Program-made: the position numbers and the translations under genes
Shown: positions 1 through 11,900 of the stretch, in pieces
Layout of the letters: every line of letters begins with the position of its first letter
How positions within the stretch are numbered: the stretch's first letter is position 1
Assembly: GCA_028554795.2 (NCBI GenBank)
Contig: JAPYKE020000505.1
Span: 62,001 to 126,000, forward strand
DNA: 64,000 nt
DNA from: Sinohyriopsis cumingii
Taxonomy: Eukaryota; Mollusca; Bivalvia; Unionida; Unionidae
Reading direction: 5' to 3'
The notes under the pieces: generated by a model
Seen by the model: the letters and a program-made list of their open reading frames with translations, nothing else
Database searches by the model: none
Told to the model about the DNA's origin: nothing

Positions 1-37
1 CTTTATAACTACATCTCAAGTCATTTGATTCGTGGTA
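1..37 (+). repeat. Reference monomer, type A
   Basis: This is the first complete unit and the commonest form. Numbering its C as phase 1, its diagnostic bases are T6, A7, C12, T16, C22, T24 and T25, with 12 G+C of 37. It has a single CpG, at phases 31-32 inside TTCGTGG. The stretch TCAAGTCATTTGA (phases 17-29, roughly) is an imperfect 13-base palindrome around a central C. Every junction to the next unit makes GTAC. Stop codons TAA (phase 6) and TGA (phase 26) on the + strand, with a 37-nt period, close all three frames within short distances. Confidence 0.95.
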
Positions 38-38
38 C
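37..38. other. Monomer junction with a GTAC palindrome (repeats every 37 bp)
   Basis: The last three bases of a unit and the first of the next make GTAC, so this palindrome recurs at almost every junction through the window. It is lost in the rare GGCAC, GATAC, GGAAC and CATTTTAC variants. These losses can serve as physical landmarks: a cut at GTAC would yield mostly 37-bp fragments, with multiples where the site is lost. Confidence 0.9.
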
Positions 39-148
39 TTTATAACTACATCTCAAGTCATTTGATTCGTGGTACTTTATAACTACATCTCAAGTCATTT
101 GATTCGTGGTACTTTATAACTACATCTCAAGTCATTTGATTCGTGGTA

Positions 149-185
149 CTTTATAACTACATCCCAAGTGAACTGATTCGTGGTA
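149..185 (+). repeat. Reference monomer, type B (A/C mosaic)
   Basis: This unit has the A bases at phases 6, 7 and 12 and the C bases at phases 16, 22, 24 and 25 (CCCAAGTGAACTG in place of CTCAAGTCATTTG). All seven positions that separate A from C therefore switch together between phases 12 and 16, as expected if B arose by recombination or conversion between the two. It keeps the TTCGTGG end with its CpG. It is usually flanked by A on both sides; a B-B neighbour pair occurs near 8.85-8.92 kb and in the matching places of the other S blocks. Confidence 0.93.
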
Positions 186-222
186 CTTTATAACTACATC
201 TCAAGTCATTTGATTCGTGGTA

Positions 223-259
223 CTTTATAACTACATCTCAAGTCATTTGATTCATGGTA
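223..259 (+). repeat. Reference monomer, type A' (CpG-less A)
   Basis: Identical to type A except that phases 31-32 read CA instead of CG (TTCATGG), which removes the only CpG in the unit. The change is what deamination of a methylated CpG on the other strand would give, though methylation is not shown here. A' is most often followed directly by a C unit, and elsewhere by A or another A' inside the higher-order unit. The bond between A' and C is strong enough that the pair behaves like a 74-bp unit. Confidence 0.92.
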
Positions 260-296
260 CTTTAGGACTATATCCCAAGTGAACTGATTCGTGGTA
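260..296 (+). repeat. Reference monomer, type C
   Basis: Diagnostic bases are G6, G7, T12, C16, G22, A24 and C25: CTTTAGGACTATATCCC on the left and AAGTGAACTG on the right. It differs from A at seven of 37 positions. In the whole window C units are followed by an A-type unit and I noticed no C-C pair and no C after B. The + strand has TAG at phase 4 and TGA at phases 21 and 26. Confidence 0.93.
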
Positions 297-333
297 CTTT
301 ATAACTACATCTCAACTCATTTGGTTCGTGGTA
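297..333 (+). repeat. Diverged A monomer
   Basis: An A unit with two private changes: CTCAACTCAT instead of CTCAAGTCAT (phase 20) and TTTGGTTCG instead of TTTGATTCG (phase 28). The second change removes the TGA stop of the unit. I did not see this pair of changes elsewhere in the window, so it has not been spread by the duplications that copied other rare variants. Confidence 0.85.
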
Positions 334-1295
334 CTTTATAACTACATCTCAAGTCATTTGATTCGTGGTACTTTATAACTACATCTCAAGTCATTTGATT
401 CGTGGTACTTTATAAATACATCCCAAGTGAACTGATTCGTGGTACTTTATAACTACATCTCAAGTCATTTGATTCGTGGTACTTTATAACTACATCTCAA
501 GTCATTTGATTCATGGTACTTTAGGACTATATCCCAAGTGAACTGATTCGTGGTACTTTATAACTACATCTCAAGTCATTTGATTCGTGGTACTTTATAA
601 CTACATCTCAAGTCATTTGATTCATGGTACTTTAGGACTATATCCCAAGTGAACTGATTCGTGGTACTTTATAACTACATCTCAAGTCATTTGATTCGTG
701 GTACTTTATAACTACATCTCAAGTCATTTGATTCGTGGTACTTTATAACTACATCTCAAGTCATTTGATTCGTGGTACTTTATAACTTCATCTCAAGTCA
801 TTTGATTCATGGTACTTTAGGACTATATCCCAAGTGAACTGATTCGTGGTACTTTATAACTACATCTCAAGTCATTTGATTCGTGGTACTTTATAACTAC
901 ATCTCAAGTCATTTGATTCATGGTACTTTAGGACTATATCCCAAGTGAACTGATTCGTGATACTTTATAACTACATCTCAAGTCATTTGATTCGTGGTAC
1001 TTTATAACTACATCTCAAGTCATTTGATTCGTGGTACTTTATAACTACATCTCAAGTCATTTGATTCGTGGTACTTTATAACTACATCTCAAGTCATTTG
1101 ATTCATGGTACTTTAGGACTATATCCCAAGTGAACTGATTCGTGGTACTTTATAACTACATCTCAAGTCATTTGATTCGTGGTACTTTATAACTACATCT
1201 CAAGTCATTTGATTCGTGGTACTTTATAACTACATCTCAAGTCATTTGATTCGTGGTACTTTAGGACTATATCCCAAGTGAACTGATTCGTGGTA

Positions 1296-2405
1296 CTTTA
1301 TAACTACATCTCAAGTCATTTGATTCGTGGTACTTTATAACTACATCCCAAGTGAACTGATTCGTGGTACTTTATAACTACATCTCAAGTCATTTGATTC
1401 ATGGTACTTTAGGACTATATCCCAAGTGAACTGATTCGTGGTACTTTATAACTACATCTCAAGTCATTTGATTCATGGTACTTTAGGACTATATCCCAAG
1501 TGAACTGATTCGTGGTACTTTATAACTACATCTCAAGTCATTTGATTCGTGGTACTTTAGGACTATATCCCAAGTGAACTGATTCGTGGTACTTTATAAC
1601 TACATCTCAAGTCATTTGATTCGTGGTACTTTATAACTACATCCCAAGTGAACTGATTCGTGGTACTTTATAACTACATCTCAAGTCATTTGATTCGTGG
1701 TACTTTATAACTACATCTCAAGTCATTTGATTCATGGTACTTTAGGACTATATCCCAAGTGAACTGATTCGTGGTACTTTATAACTACATCTCAAGTCAT
1801 TTGATTCGTGGTACTTTATAACTACATCTCAAGTCATTTGATTCGTGGTACTTTATAACTACATCTCAAGTCATTTGATTCGTGGTACTTTATAACTACA
1901 TCTCAAGTCATTTGATTCGTGGTACTTTATAACTACATCTCAAGTCATTTGATTCATGGTACTTTAGGACTATATCCCAAGTGAACTGATTCGTGGTACT
2001 TTATAACTACATCTCAAGTCATTTGATTAATGGTACTTTAGGACTATATCCCAAGTGAACTGATTCGTGGCACTTTATAACTACATCTCAAGTCATTTGA
2101 TTCATGGTACTTTAGGACTATATCCCAAGTGAACTGATTCGTGGTACTTTATAACTACATCTCAAGTCATTTGATTCGTGGTACTTTATAACTACATCCC
2201 AAGTGAACTGATTCGTTGTACTTTATAACTACATCTCAAGTCATTTGATTCGTGGTACTTTATAACTACATCTCAAGTCATTTGATTCGTGGTACTTTAT
2301 AACTACATCTCAAGTCATTTGATTCGTGGTACTTTATAACTACATCTCAAGTCATTTGATTCGTGGTACTTTATAACTACATCTCAAGTCATTTGATTCG
2401 TGGTA
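1296..2405 (+). repeat. 30-monomer (1,110-bp) tandem duplication, left copy
   Basis: This stretch repeats at a distance of exactly 1,110 bp (30 x 37). Both copies carry the same order of A, A', B and C units and the same rare variants: GATTAATGG (G of GATT at 2025 and 3135), CGTGGCACTTT (near 2070 and 3180) and CGTTGTACTTT (near 2215 and 3325). By eye 29 consecutive monomers match without a difference; the unit before (1259, type C) does not match its partner (2369, type A), which fixes the left edge. Confidence 0.9.
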
Positions 2406-3515
2406 CTTTATAACTACATCTCAAGTCATTTGATTCGTGGTACTTTATAACTACATCCCAAGTGAACTGATTCGTGGTACTTTATAACTACATCTCAAGT
2501 CATTTGATTCATGGTACTTTAGGACTATATCCCAAGTGAACTGATTCGTGGTACTTTATAACTACATCTCAAGTCATTTGATTCATGGTACTTTAGGACT
2601 ATATCCCAAGTGAACTGATTCGTGGTACTTTATAACTACATCTCAAGTCATTTGATTCGTGGTACTTTAGGACTATATCCCAAGTGAACTGATTCGTGGT
2701 ACTTTATAACTACATCTCAAGTCATTTGATTCGTGGTACTTTATAACTACATCCCAAGTGAACTGATTCGTGGTACTTTATAACTACATCTCAAGTCATT
2801 TGATTCGTGGTACTTTATAACTACATCTCAAGTCATTTGATTCATGGTACTTTAGGACTATATCCCAAGTGAACTGATTCGTGGTACTTTATAACTACAT
2901 CTCAAGTCATTTGATTCGTGGTACTTTATAACTACATCTCAAGTCATTTGATTCGTGGTACTTTATAACTACATCTCAAGTCATTTGATTCGTGGTACTT
3001 TATAACTACATCTCAAGTCATTTGATTCGTGGTACTTTATAACTACATCTCAAGTCATTTGATTCATGGTACTTTAGGACTATATCCCAAGTGAACTGAT
3101 TCGTGGTACTTTATAACTACATCTCAAGTCATTTGATTAATGGTACTTTAGGACTATATCCCAAGTGAACTGATTCGTGGCACTTTATAACTACATCTCA
3201 AGTCATTTGATTCATGGTACTTTAGGACTATATCCCAAGTGAACTGATTCGTGGTACTTTATAACTACATCTCAAGTCATTTGATTCGTGGTACTTTATA
3301 ACTACATCCCAAGTGAACTGATTCGTTGTACTTTATAACTACATCTCAAGTCATTTGATTCGTGGTACTTTATAACTACATCTCAAGTCATTTGATTCGT
3401 GGTACTTTATAACTACATCTCAAGTCATTTGATTCGTGGTACTTTATAACTACATCTCAAGTCATTTGATTCATGGTACTTTAGGACTATATCCCAAGTG
3501 AACTGATTCGTGGTA
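2406..3515 (+). repeat. 30-monomer (1,110-bp) tandem duplication, right copy
   Basis: Right partner of the 1,110-bp tandem pair. It matches the left copy until about 3470, where TTCATGG followed by a C unit replaces the A-A run of the left copy. The related blocks near 27.4 kb and 43.2 kb carry the GATTAATGG, CGTGGCAC and CGTTGTAC variants only once, so this doubling is either younger than the larger block duplications or was lost in the others. Confidence 0.9.
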
Positions 3516-3922
3516 CTTTATAACTACATCTCAAGTCATTTGATTCGTGGTACTTTATAACTACATCTCAAGTCATTTGATTCGTGGTACTTTATAACTA
3601 CATCTCAAGTCATTTGATTCGTGGTACTTTATAACTACATCTCAAGTCATTTGATTCATGGTACTTTAGGACTATATCCCAAGTGAACTGATTCGTGGTA
3701 CTTTATAACTACATCTCAAGTCATTTGATTCGTGGTACTTTATAACTACATCTCAAGTCATTTGATTCGTGGTACTTTATAACTACATCTCAAGTCATTT
3801 GATTCGTGGTACTTTATAACTACATCTCAAGTCATTTGATTCATGGTACTTTAGGACTATATCCCAAGTGAACTGATTCGTGGTACTTTATAACTACATC
3901 TCAAGTCATTTGATTCGTGGCA

Positions 3923-4662
3923 CTTTATAACTACATCTCAAGTCATTTGATTCGTGGTACTTTATAACTACATCTCAAGTCATTTGATTCGTGGTACTTT
4001 ATAACTACATCCCAAGTGAACTGATTCGTGGTACTTTATAACTACATCTCAAGTCATTTGATTCATGGTACTTTATAACTACATCTCAAGTCATTTGATT
4101 CGTGGTACTTTATAACTACATCCCAAGTGAACTGATTCGTGGTACTTTATAACTACATCTCAAGTCATTTGATTCATGGTACTTTAGGACTATATCCCAA
4201 GTGAACTGATTCGTGGTACTTTATAACTACATCTCAAGTCATTTGATTCATGGTACTTTAGGACTATATCCCAAGTGAACTGATTCGTGGTACTTTATAA
4301 CTACATCTCAAGTCATTTGATTCGTGGTACTTTATAACTACATCTCAAGTCATTTGATTCGTCGTACTTTATAACTACATCCCAAGTGAACTGATTCGTG
4401 GTACTTTATAACTACATCTCAAGTCATTTGATTCATGGTACTTTATAACTACATCTCAAGTCATTTGATTCGTGGTACTTTATAACTACATCCCAAGTGA
4501 ACTGATTCGTGGTACTTTATAACTACATCTCAAGTCATTTGATTCATGGTACTTTAGGACTATATCCCAAGTGAACTGATTCGTGGTACTTTATAACTAC
4601 ATCTCAAGTCATTTGATTCATGGTACTTTAGGACAATATCCCAAGTGAACTGATTCGTGGTA
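3923..4662 (+). repeat. 370-bp higher-order repeat, tandem pair
   Basis: Two successive copies (3923-4292 and 4293-4662) of the ten-monomer word A-A-B-A'-A-B-A'-C-A'-C. The second copy differs by CGTCGTAC in its second unit and GGACAATATCC in its last C. The word holds an inner doubled triplet A-B-A' (111 bp). The pair occurs at the matching place in S2 (28231) and S4 (43992). Confidence 0.9.
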
Positions 4663-5608
4663 CTTTATAACTACATCTCAAGTCATTTGATTCATGGTAC
4701 TTTAGGACTATATCCCAAGTGAACTGATTCGTGGTACTTTATAACTACATCTCAAGTCATTTGATTCGTGGTACTTTATAACTACATCTCAAGTCATTTT
4801 ATTCGAGGTACTTTATAACTACATCTCAAGTCATTTGATTCATGGTACTTTAGGACTATATCCCAAGTGAACTGATTCGTGGTACTTTATAACTACATCT
4901 CAAGTCATTTGATTCATTTTACTTTATAACTACATCTCAAGTCATTTGATTCATGGTACTTTAGGACTATATCCCAAGTGAACTGATTCGTGGTACTTTA
5001 TAACTACATCTCAAGTCATTTGATTCGTGGTACTTTATAACTACATCTCAAGTCATTTGATTCATGGTACTTTAGGACTATATCCCAAGTGAACTGATTC
5101 GTGGTACTTTATAACTACATCTCAAGTCATTTGATTCATGGTACTTTAGGACTATATCCCAAGTGAACTGATTCGTGGTACTTTATAACTACATCTCAAG
5201 TCATTTGATTCGTGGTACTTTATAACTACATCTCAAGTCATTTGATTCATGGCACTTTAGGACTATATCCCAAGTGAACTGATTCGTGGTACTTCATAAC
5301 TACATCTCAAGTCATTTGATTCGTGGTACTTTATAACTACATCTCAAGTCATTTGATTCATGGTACTTTAGGACTATATCCCAAGTGAACTGATTCGTGG
5401 TACTTTATAACTACATCTCAAGTCATTTGATTCATGGTACTTTAGGACTATATCCCAAGTGAACTGATTCGTGGTACTTTATAACTACATCTCAAGTCAT
5501 TTGATTCATGGTACTTTATAACTACATCTCAAGTCATTTGATTCGTGGTACTTTATAACTACATCCCAAGTGAACTGATTCGTGGTACTTTATAACTACA
5601 TCTCAAGT

Positions 5609-5614
5609 CATATG
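5609..5614 (+). repeat. Landmark variant CATATG
   Basis: A T-to-A change turns CATTTGATTC into CATATGATTC. The same change stands at 29917, 36798 and 45678, each followed by A' and C context, and the spacings (24,308; 6,881; 8,880 bp) match the block offsets found with other markers. It is a palindromic hexamer absent from the consensus unit. Confidence 0.9.
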
Positions 5615-5643
5615 ATTCATGGTACTTTAGGACTATATCCCAA

Positions 5644-5644
5644 T
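5644..5644 (+). other. Single-base insertion (T) in a C monomer
   Basis: The unit reads CCCAATGTGAACTG instead of CCCAAGTGAACTG, making it 38 bp. The equivalent units near 29.95 kb and 45.71 kb lack it, so it is private to S1 or a sequencing error. Confidence 0.85.
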
Positions 5645-6712
5645 GTGAACTGATTCGTGGTACTTTATAACTACATCTCAAGTCATTTGATTCGTGGTAC
5701 TTTATAACTACATCTCAAGTCATTTGATTCGTGGTACTTTATAACTACATCTCAAGTCATTTGATTCGTGGTACTTTATAACTACATCTCAAGTCATTTG
5801 ATTCATGGTACTTTAGGACTATATCCCAAGTGAACTGATTCGTGGTACTTTATAACTACATCTCAAGTCATTTGATTCGTGGTACTTTATAACTACATCT
5901 CAAGTCATTTGATTCATGGTACTTTAGGACTATATCCCAAGTGAACTGATTCGTGGTACTTTATAACTACATCTCAAGTCATTTGATTCGTGGTACTTTA
6001 TAACTACATCTCAAGTCATTTGATTCGTGGTACTTTATAACTACATCTCAAGTCATTTGATTCGTGGTACTTTATAACTACATCTCAAGTCATTTGATTC
6101 ATGGTACTTTATAACTACATCTCAAGTCATTTGATTCATGGTACTTTATAACTACATCTCAAGTCATTTGATTCGTGGTACTTTATAACTACATCCCAAG
6201 TGAACTGATTCGTGGTACTTTATAACTACATCTCAAGTCATTTGATTCATGGTACTTTAGGACTATATCCCAAGTGAACTGATTCGTGGTACTTTATAAC
6301 TACATCTCAAGTCATTTGATTCATGGTACTTTTGGACTATATCCCAAGTGAACTGATTCGTGGTACTTTATAACTACATCTCAAGTCATTTGATTCGTGG
6401 TACTTTATAACTACATCTCAAGTCATTTGATTCGTGGTACTTTATAACTACATCTCAAGTCATTTGATTCGTGGTACTTTATAACTACATCTCAAGTCAT
6501 TTGATTCATGGTACTTTAGGACTATATCCCAAGTGAACTGATTCGTGGTACTTTATAACTACATCTCAAGTCATTTGATTCGTGGTACTTTATAACTACA
6601 TCTCAAGTCATTTGATTCATGGTACTTTAGGACTATATCCCAAGTGAACTGATTCGTGGTACTTTATAACTACATCTCAAGTCATTTGATTCGTGGTACT
6701 TTATAACTACAT

Positions 6713-6714
6713 CC
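6713..6714 (+). other. Single-base deletion in a B monomer
   Basis: ACATCCAAGTG replaces ACATCCCAAGTG, giving a 36-bp unit. The matching unit near 31.02 kb is full length. It is a homopolymer change in CCC. Confidence 0.85.
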
Positions 6715-7287
6715 AAGTGAACTGATTCGTGGTACTTTGTAACTACATCTCAAGTCATTTGATTCGTGGTACTTTAGGACTATATCCCAAGTGAACTGAT
6801 TCGTGGTACTTTATAACTACATCTCAAGTCATTTGATTCGTGGTACTTTATAACTACATCCCAAGTGAACTGATTCGTGGTACTTTATAACTACATCTCA
6901 AGTCATTTGATTCGTGGTACTTTATAACTACATCCCAAGTGAACTGATTCGTAGTACTTTATAACTACATCTCAAGTCATTTGATTCGTGGTACTTTATA
7001 ACTACATCTCAAGTCATTTGATTCATGGTACTTTAGGACTATATCCCAAGTGAACTGATTCGTGGTACTTTATAACTACATCTCAAGTCATTTGATTCGT
7101 GGTACTTTATAACTACATCTCAAGTCATTTGATTCGTGGTACTTTATAACTACATCTCAAGTCATTTGATTCATGGTACTTTAGGACTATATCCCAAGTG
7201 AACTGATTCGTGGTACTTTATAACTACATCTCAAGTCATTTGATTCGTGGTACTTTATAACTACATCCCAAGTGAACTGATTCGTGG

Positions 7288-7315
7288 TTACTTTATAACT
7301 ACATCTCAAGTCATT
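7288..7315 (+). other. Paired +1 and -1 base changes
   Basis: CGTGGTTACTTTA has an extra T near 7288 and, in the same monomer, CTCAAGTCATTGATTC lacks one T near 7313-7315, so the phase is restored within about 27 bp. The copies near 31.6, 36.3 and 47.4 kb have neither change but share GAATCG where S1 has GATTCG. Confidence 0.85.
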
Positions 7316-7881
7316 GATTCGTGGTACTTTATATCTACATCCCAAGTGAACTGATTCGTGGTACTTTATAACTACATCTCAAGTCATTTGATTCATGGTA
7401 CTTTAGGACTATATCCCAAGTGAACTGATTCGTGGTACTTTATAACTACATCTCAAGTCATTTGATTCGTGGTACTTTATAACTACATCTCAAGTCATTT
7501 GATTCGTGGTACTTTATAACTACATCCCAAGTGAACTGATTCGTGGTACTTTATAACTACATCTCAAGTCATTTGATTCATGGTACTTTAGGACTATATC
7601 CCAAGTGAACTGATTCGTGGTACTTTATAACTACATCTCAAGTCATTTGATTCGTGGTACTTTATAACTACATCTCAAGTCATTTGATTCGTGGTACTTT
7701 ATAACTACATCTCAAGTCATTTGATTCGTGGTACTTTATAACTACATCCCAAGTGATCTGATTCGTGGTACTTTATAACTACATCTCAAGTCATTTGATT
7801 CGTGGTACTTTATAACTACATCTCAAGTCATTTGATTCATGGTACTTTAGGACTATATCCCAAGTGAACTGATTCGTGGTA

Positions 7882-8621
7882 CTTTATAACTACATCTCAA
7901 GTCATTTGATTCGTGGTACTTTATAACTACATCTCAAGTCATTTGATTCGTGGTACTTTATAACTACATCCCAAGTGAACTGATTCGTGGTACTTTATAA
8001 CTACATCTCAAGTCATTTGATTCATGGTACTTTATAACTACATCTCAAGTCATTTGATTCGTGGTACTTTATAACTACATCCCAAGTGAACTGATTCGTG
8101 GTACTTTATAACTACATCTCAAGTCATTTGATTCATGGTACTTTAGGACTATATCCCAAGTGAACTGATTCGTGGTACTTTATAACTACATCTCAAGTCA
8201 TTTGATTCGTGGTACTTTAGGACTATATCCCAAGTGAACTGATTCGTGGTACTTTATAACTACATCTCAAGTCATTTGATTCGTGGTACTTTATAACTAC
8301 ATCTCAAGTCATTTGATTCGTGGTACTTTATAACTACATCCCAAGTGAACTGATTCGTGGTACTTTATAACTACATCTCAAGTCATTTGATTCATGGTAC
8401 TTTATAACTACATCTCAAGTCATTTGATTCGTGGTACTTTATAACTACATCCCAAGTGAACTGATTCGTGGTACTTTATAACTACATCTCAAGTCATTTG
8501 ATTCATGGTACTTTAGGACTATATCCCAAGTGAACTGATTCGTGGTACTTTATAACTACATCTCAAGTCATTTGATTCATGGTACTTTAGGACTATATCC
8601 CAAGTGAACTGATTCGTGGTA
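7882..8621 (+). repeat. 370-bp higher-order repeat, second tandem pair in S1
   Basis: Two copies (7882-8251, 8252-8621) of A-A-B-A'-A-B-A'-C-A'-C. In the first copy the ninth unit ends TTCGTGG rather than TTCATGG. A third, broken copy follows as A-A-B-A-A'-A-B-B, where the last B reads GGTTCTTT at its end. The same arrangement stands at 32189 and 47951. Confidence 0.88.
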
Positions 8622-10499
8622 CTTTATAACTACATCTCAAGTCATTTGATTCGTGGTACTTTATAACTACATCTCAAGTCATTTGATTCGTGGTACTTTA
8701 TAACTACATCCCAAGTGAACTGATTCGTGGTACTTTATAACTACATCTCAAGTCATTTGATTCGTGGTACTTTATAACTACATCTCAAGTCATTTGATTC
8801 ATGGTACTTTATAACTACATCTCAAGTCATTTGATTCGTGGTACTTTATAACTACATCCCAAGTGAACTGATTCGTGGTACTTTATAACTACATCCCAAG
8901 TGAACTGATTCGTGGTTCTTTATAACTACATCTCAAGTCATTTGATTCGTGGTACTTTATAACTACATCTCAAGTCATTTGATTCGTGGTACTTTATAAC
9001 TACATCTCAAGTCATTTGATTCGTGGTACTTTATAACTACATCTCAAGTCATTTGATTCATGGTACTTTATAACTACATCTCAAGTCATTTGATTCGTGG
9101 TACTTTATAACTACATCCCAAGTGAACTGATTCGTGGTACTTTATAACTACATCTCAAGTCATTTGATTCATGGTACTTTAGGACTATATCCCAAGTGAA
9201 CTGATTCGTGGTACTTTATAACTACATCTCAAGTCATTTGATTCATGGTACTTTAGGACTATATCCCAAGTGAACTGATTCGTGGTACTTTATAACTACA
9301 TCTCAAGTCATTTGATTCGTGGTACTTTATAACTACATCTCAAGTCATTTGATTCGTGGTACTTTATAACGACATCCCAATTGAACTGATTCGTGGTACT
9401 TTATAACTACATCTCAAGTCATTTGATTCGTGGTACTTTATAACTACATCCCAAGTGAACTGATTCGTGGTACTTTATAACTACATCTCAAGTCATTTGA
9501 TTCATGGTACTTTAGGACTATATCCCAAGTGAACTGATTCGTGGTACTTTATAACTACATCTCAAGTCATTTGATTCATGGTACTTTAGGACTATATCCC
9601 AAGTGAACTGATTCGTGGTACTTTATAACTACATCTCAAGTCATTTGATTCGTGGTACTTTATAACTACATCTCAAGTCATTTGATTCGTGGTACTTTAT
9701 AACTACATCCCAAGTCATTTGATTCGTGGTACTTTATAACTACATCTCAAGTCATTTGATTCATGGTACTTTATAACTACATCTCAAGTCATTTGATTCG
9801 TGGTACTTTATAACTACATCCCAAGTGAACTGATTCGTGGTACTTTATAACTACATCTCAAGTCATTTGATTCATGATACTTTAGGACTATATCCCAAGT
9901 GAACTGATTCGTGGTACTTTATAACTACATCTCAAGTCATTTGATTCATGGTACTTTAGGACTATATTCCAAGTGAACTGATTCGTGGTACTTTATAACT
10001 ACATCTCAAGTCATTTGATTCGTGGTACTTTATAACTACATCTCAAGTCATTTGATTCGTGGTACTTTATAACTACATCTCAAGTCATTTGATTCGTGGT
10101 ACTTTATAACTACATCTCAAGTCATTTGATTCATGGTACTTTAGGACTATATCCCAAGTGAACTGATTCGTGGTACTTTATAACTACATCTCAAGTCATT
10201 TGATTCATGGTACTTTATAACTACATCTCAAGTCATTTGATTCATGGTACTTTAGGACTATATCCCAAGTGAACTGATTCGTGGTACTTTATAACTACAT
10301 CTAAAGTCATTTGATTCATGGTACTTTAGGACTATATCCCAAGTGAACTGATTCGTGGTACTTTATAACTACATCTCAAGTCATTTGATTCGTGGTACTT
10401 TATAACTACATCTCAAGTCATTTGATTCGTGGTACTTTATAACTACATCTCAAGTCATTTGATTCATGGTACTTTAGGACTATATCCCAAGTGAACTGA

Positions 10500-11900
10500 T
10501 TCGTGGTACTTTATAACTACATCTCAAGCCATTTGATTCATGGTACTTTATAACTAGATCTCAAGTCATTTGATTCATGGTACTTTAGGACTATATCCCA
10601 AGTGAACTGATTCGTGGTACTTTATAACTACATCTCAAGTCATTTGATTCGTGGTACTTTATAACTACATCTCAAGTCATTTGATTCATGGTACTTTAGG
10701 ACTATATCCCAAGTGAACTGATTCGTGGTACTTTATAACTACATCTGAAGTCATTTGATTCATGGTACTTTAGGACTATATCCCAAGTGAACTGATTCGT
10801 GGTACTTTATAACTACATCTCAAGTCATTTGATTCGTGGTACTTTATAACTACATCTCAAGTCATTTGATTCATGGTACTTTAGGACTATATCCCAAGTG
10901 AACTGATTCGTGGTACTTCATAACTACATCTCAAGTCATTTGATTCGTGGTACTTTATAACTACATCTCAAGTCATTTGATTCATGGTACTTTAGGACTA
11001 TATCCCAAGTGAACTGATTCGTGGTACTTTATAACTACATCTCAAGTCATTTGATTCATGGTACTTTAGGACTATATCCCAAGTGAACTGATTCGTGGTA
11101 CTTTATAACTACATCTCAAGTCATTTGATTCATGGTACTTTATAACTACATCTCAAGTCATTTGATTCGTGGTACTTTATAACTACATCCCAAGTGAACT
11201 GATTCGTGGTACTTTATAACTACATCTCAAGTCATTTGATTCATGGTACTTTAGGACTATATCCCAAGTGAACTGATTCGTGGTACTTTATAACTACATC
11301 TCAAGTCATTTGATTCATGGTACTTTAGGACTATATCCCAAGTGAACTGATTCGTGGTACTTTATAACTACATCTCAAGTCATTTGATTCGTGGTACTTT
11401 ATAACTACATCTCAAGTCATTTGATTCATGGTACTTTAGGACTATATCCCAAGTGAACTGATTCGTGGTACTTTATAACTACATCTCAAGTCATTTGATT
11501 CGTGGTACTTTATAACTACATCTCAAGTCATTTGATTCATGGTACTTTAGGACTATATCCCAAGTGAACTGATTCGTGGTACTTTATAACTACATCTCAA
11601 GTCATTTGATTCGTGGTACTTTATAACTACATCTCAAGTCATTTGATTCGTGGTACTTTATAACTACATCCCAAGTGAACTGATTCGTGGTACTTTATAA
11701 CTACATCTCAAGTCATTTGATTCATGGTACTTTATAACTACATCTCAAGTCATTTGATTCATGGTACTTTATAACTACATCTCAAGTCATTTGATTCGTG
11801 GTACTTTATAACTACATCCCAAGTGAACTGATTCGTGGTATTTTATAACTACATCTCAAGTCATTTGATTCATGGTACTTTAGGACTATATCCCAAGTGA
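10500..11900 (+). repeat. S tail, copy 1
   Basis: Markers AAGCCATTTG (10525), AGATCT (10556), CTGAAGTC (10745), GGTACTTCATAAC (about 10912) and GGTATTTTATAAC (about 11837) link this stretch to 39.4-40.8 kb at offset 28,895 bp. The CTTCATAAC and GGTATTTTA markers also recur near 50.76 and 51.69 kb at offset about 39,847 bp. The copy before 50.7 kb is shorter by six monomers than this one. Confidence 0.83.
10556..10561 (+). repeat. Landmark variant AGATCT
   Basis: A C-to-G change makes CTAGATCTC in an A' unit, directly after a unit with AAGCCATTTG. The pair of variants recurs at 39423-39456 (offset 28,895 bp), while AGATCT alone occurs at 16550. This ties 10.5-11.9 kb to 39.4-40.8 kb. Confidence 0.88.

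Larger units (their letters stand above)
2480..10500 (+). repeat. Block S, copy S1
   Basis: About 8 kb of satellite whose rare variants recur in the same order in two other places. Markers: GATTAATGG at 3135, CGTCGTACTTT near 4362, GGACAATATCC near 4633, TTCATTTTACTTT near 4914, CATATG at 5609, CTTTTGGAC near 6330, CGTAGTAC near 6951, GGTTCTTT near 8915, AACGACATCCCAATTG at about 9368 and CTAAAGTC at about 10301. Offset to S2 is 24,308 bp (24,307 after the 31858 deletion). S1 carries four private single-base indels between 5.6 and 7.3 kb that the other copies lack. Confidence 0.88.

Noticed and set aside
1..37. TATA-box promoter in CTTTATAACTA
   Set aside because: A TATA-like string in an AT-rich satellite is expected by chance and no transcript start can be inferred.
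29..45. CENP-B box (TTCG in GATTCGTGGTACTTTA)
   Set aside because: Only the first TTCG and a nearby GG fit the known consensus; the required CGGG end is missing, and A' lacks TTCG altogether.
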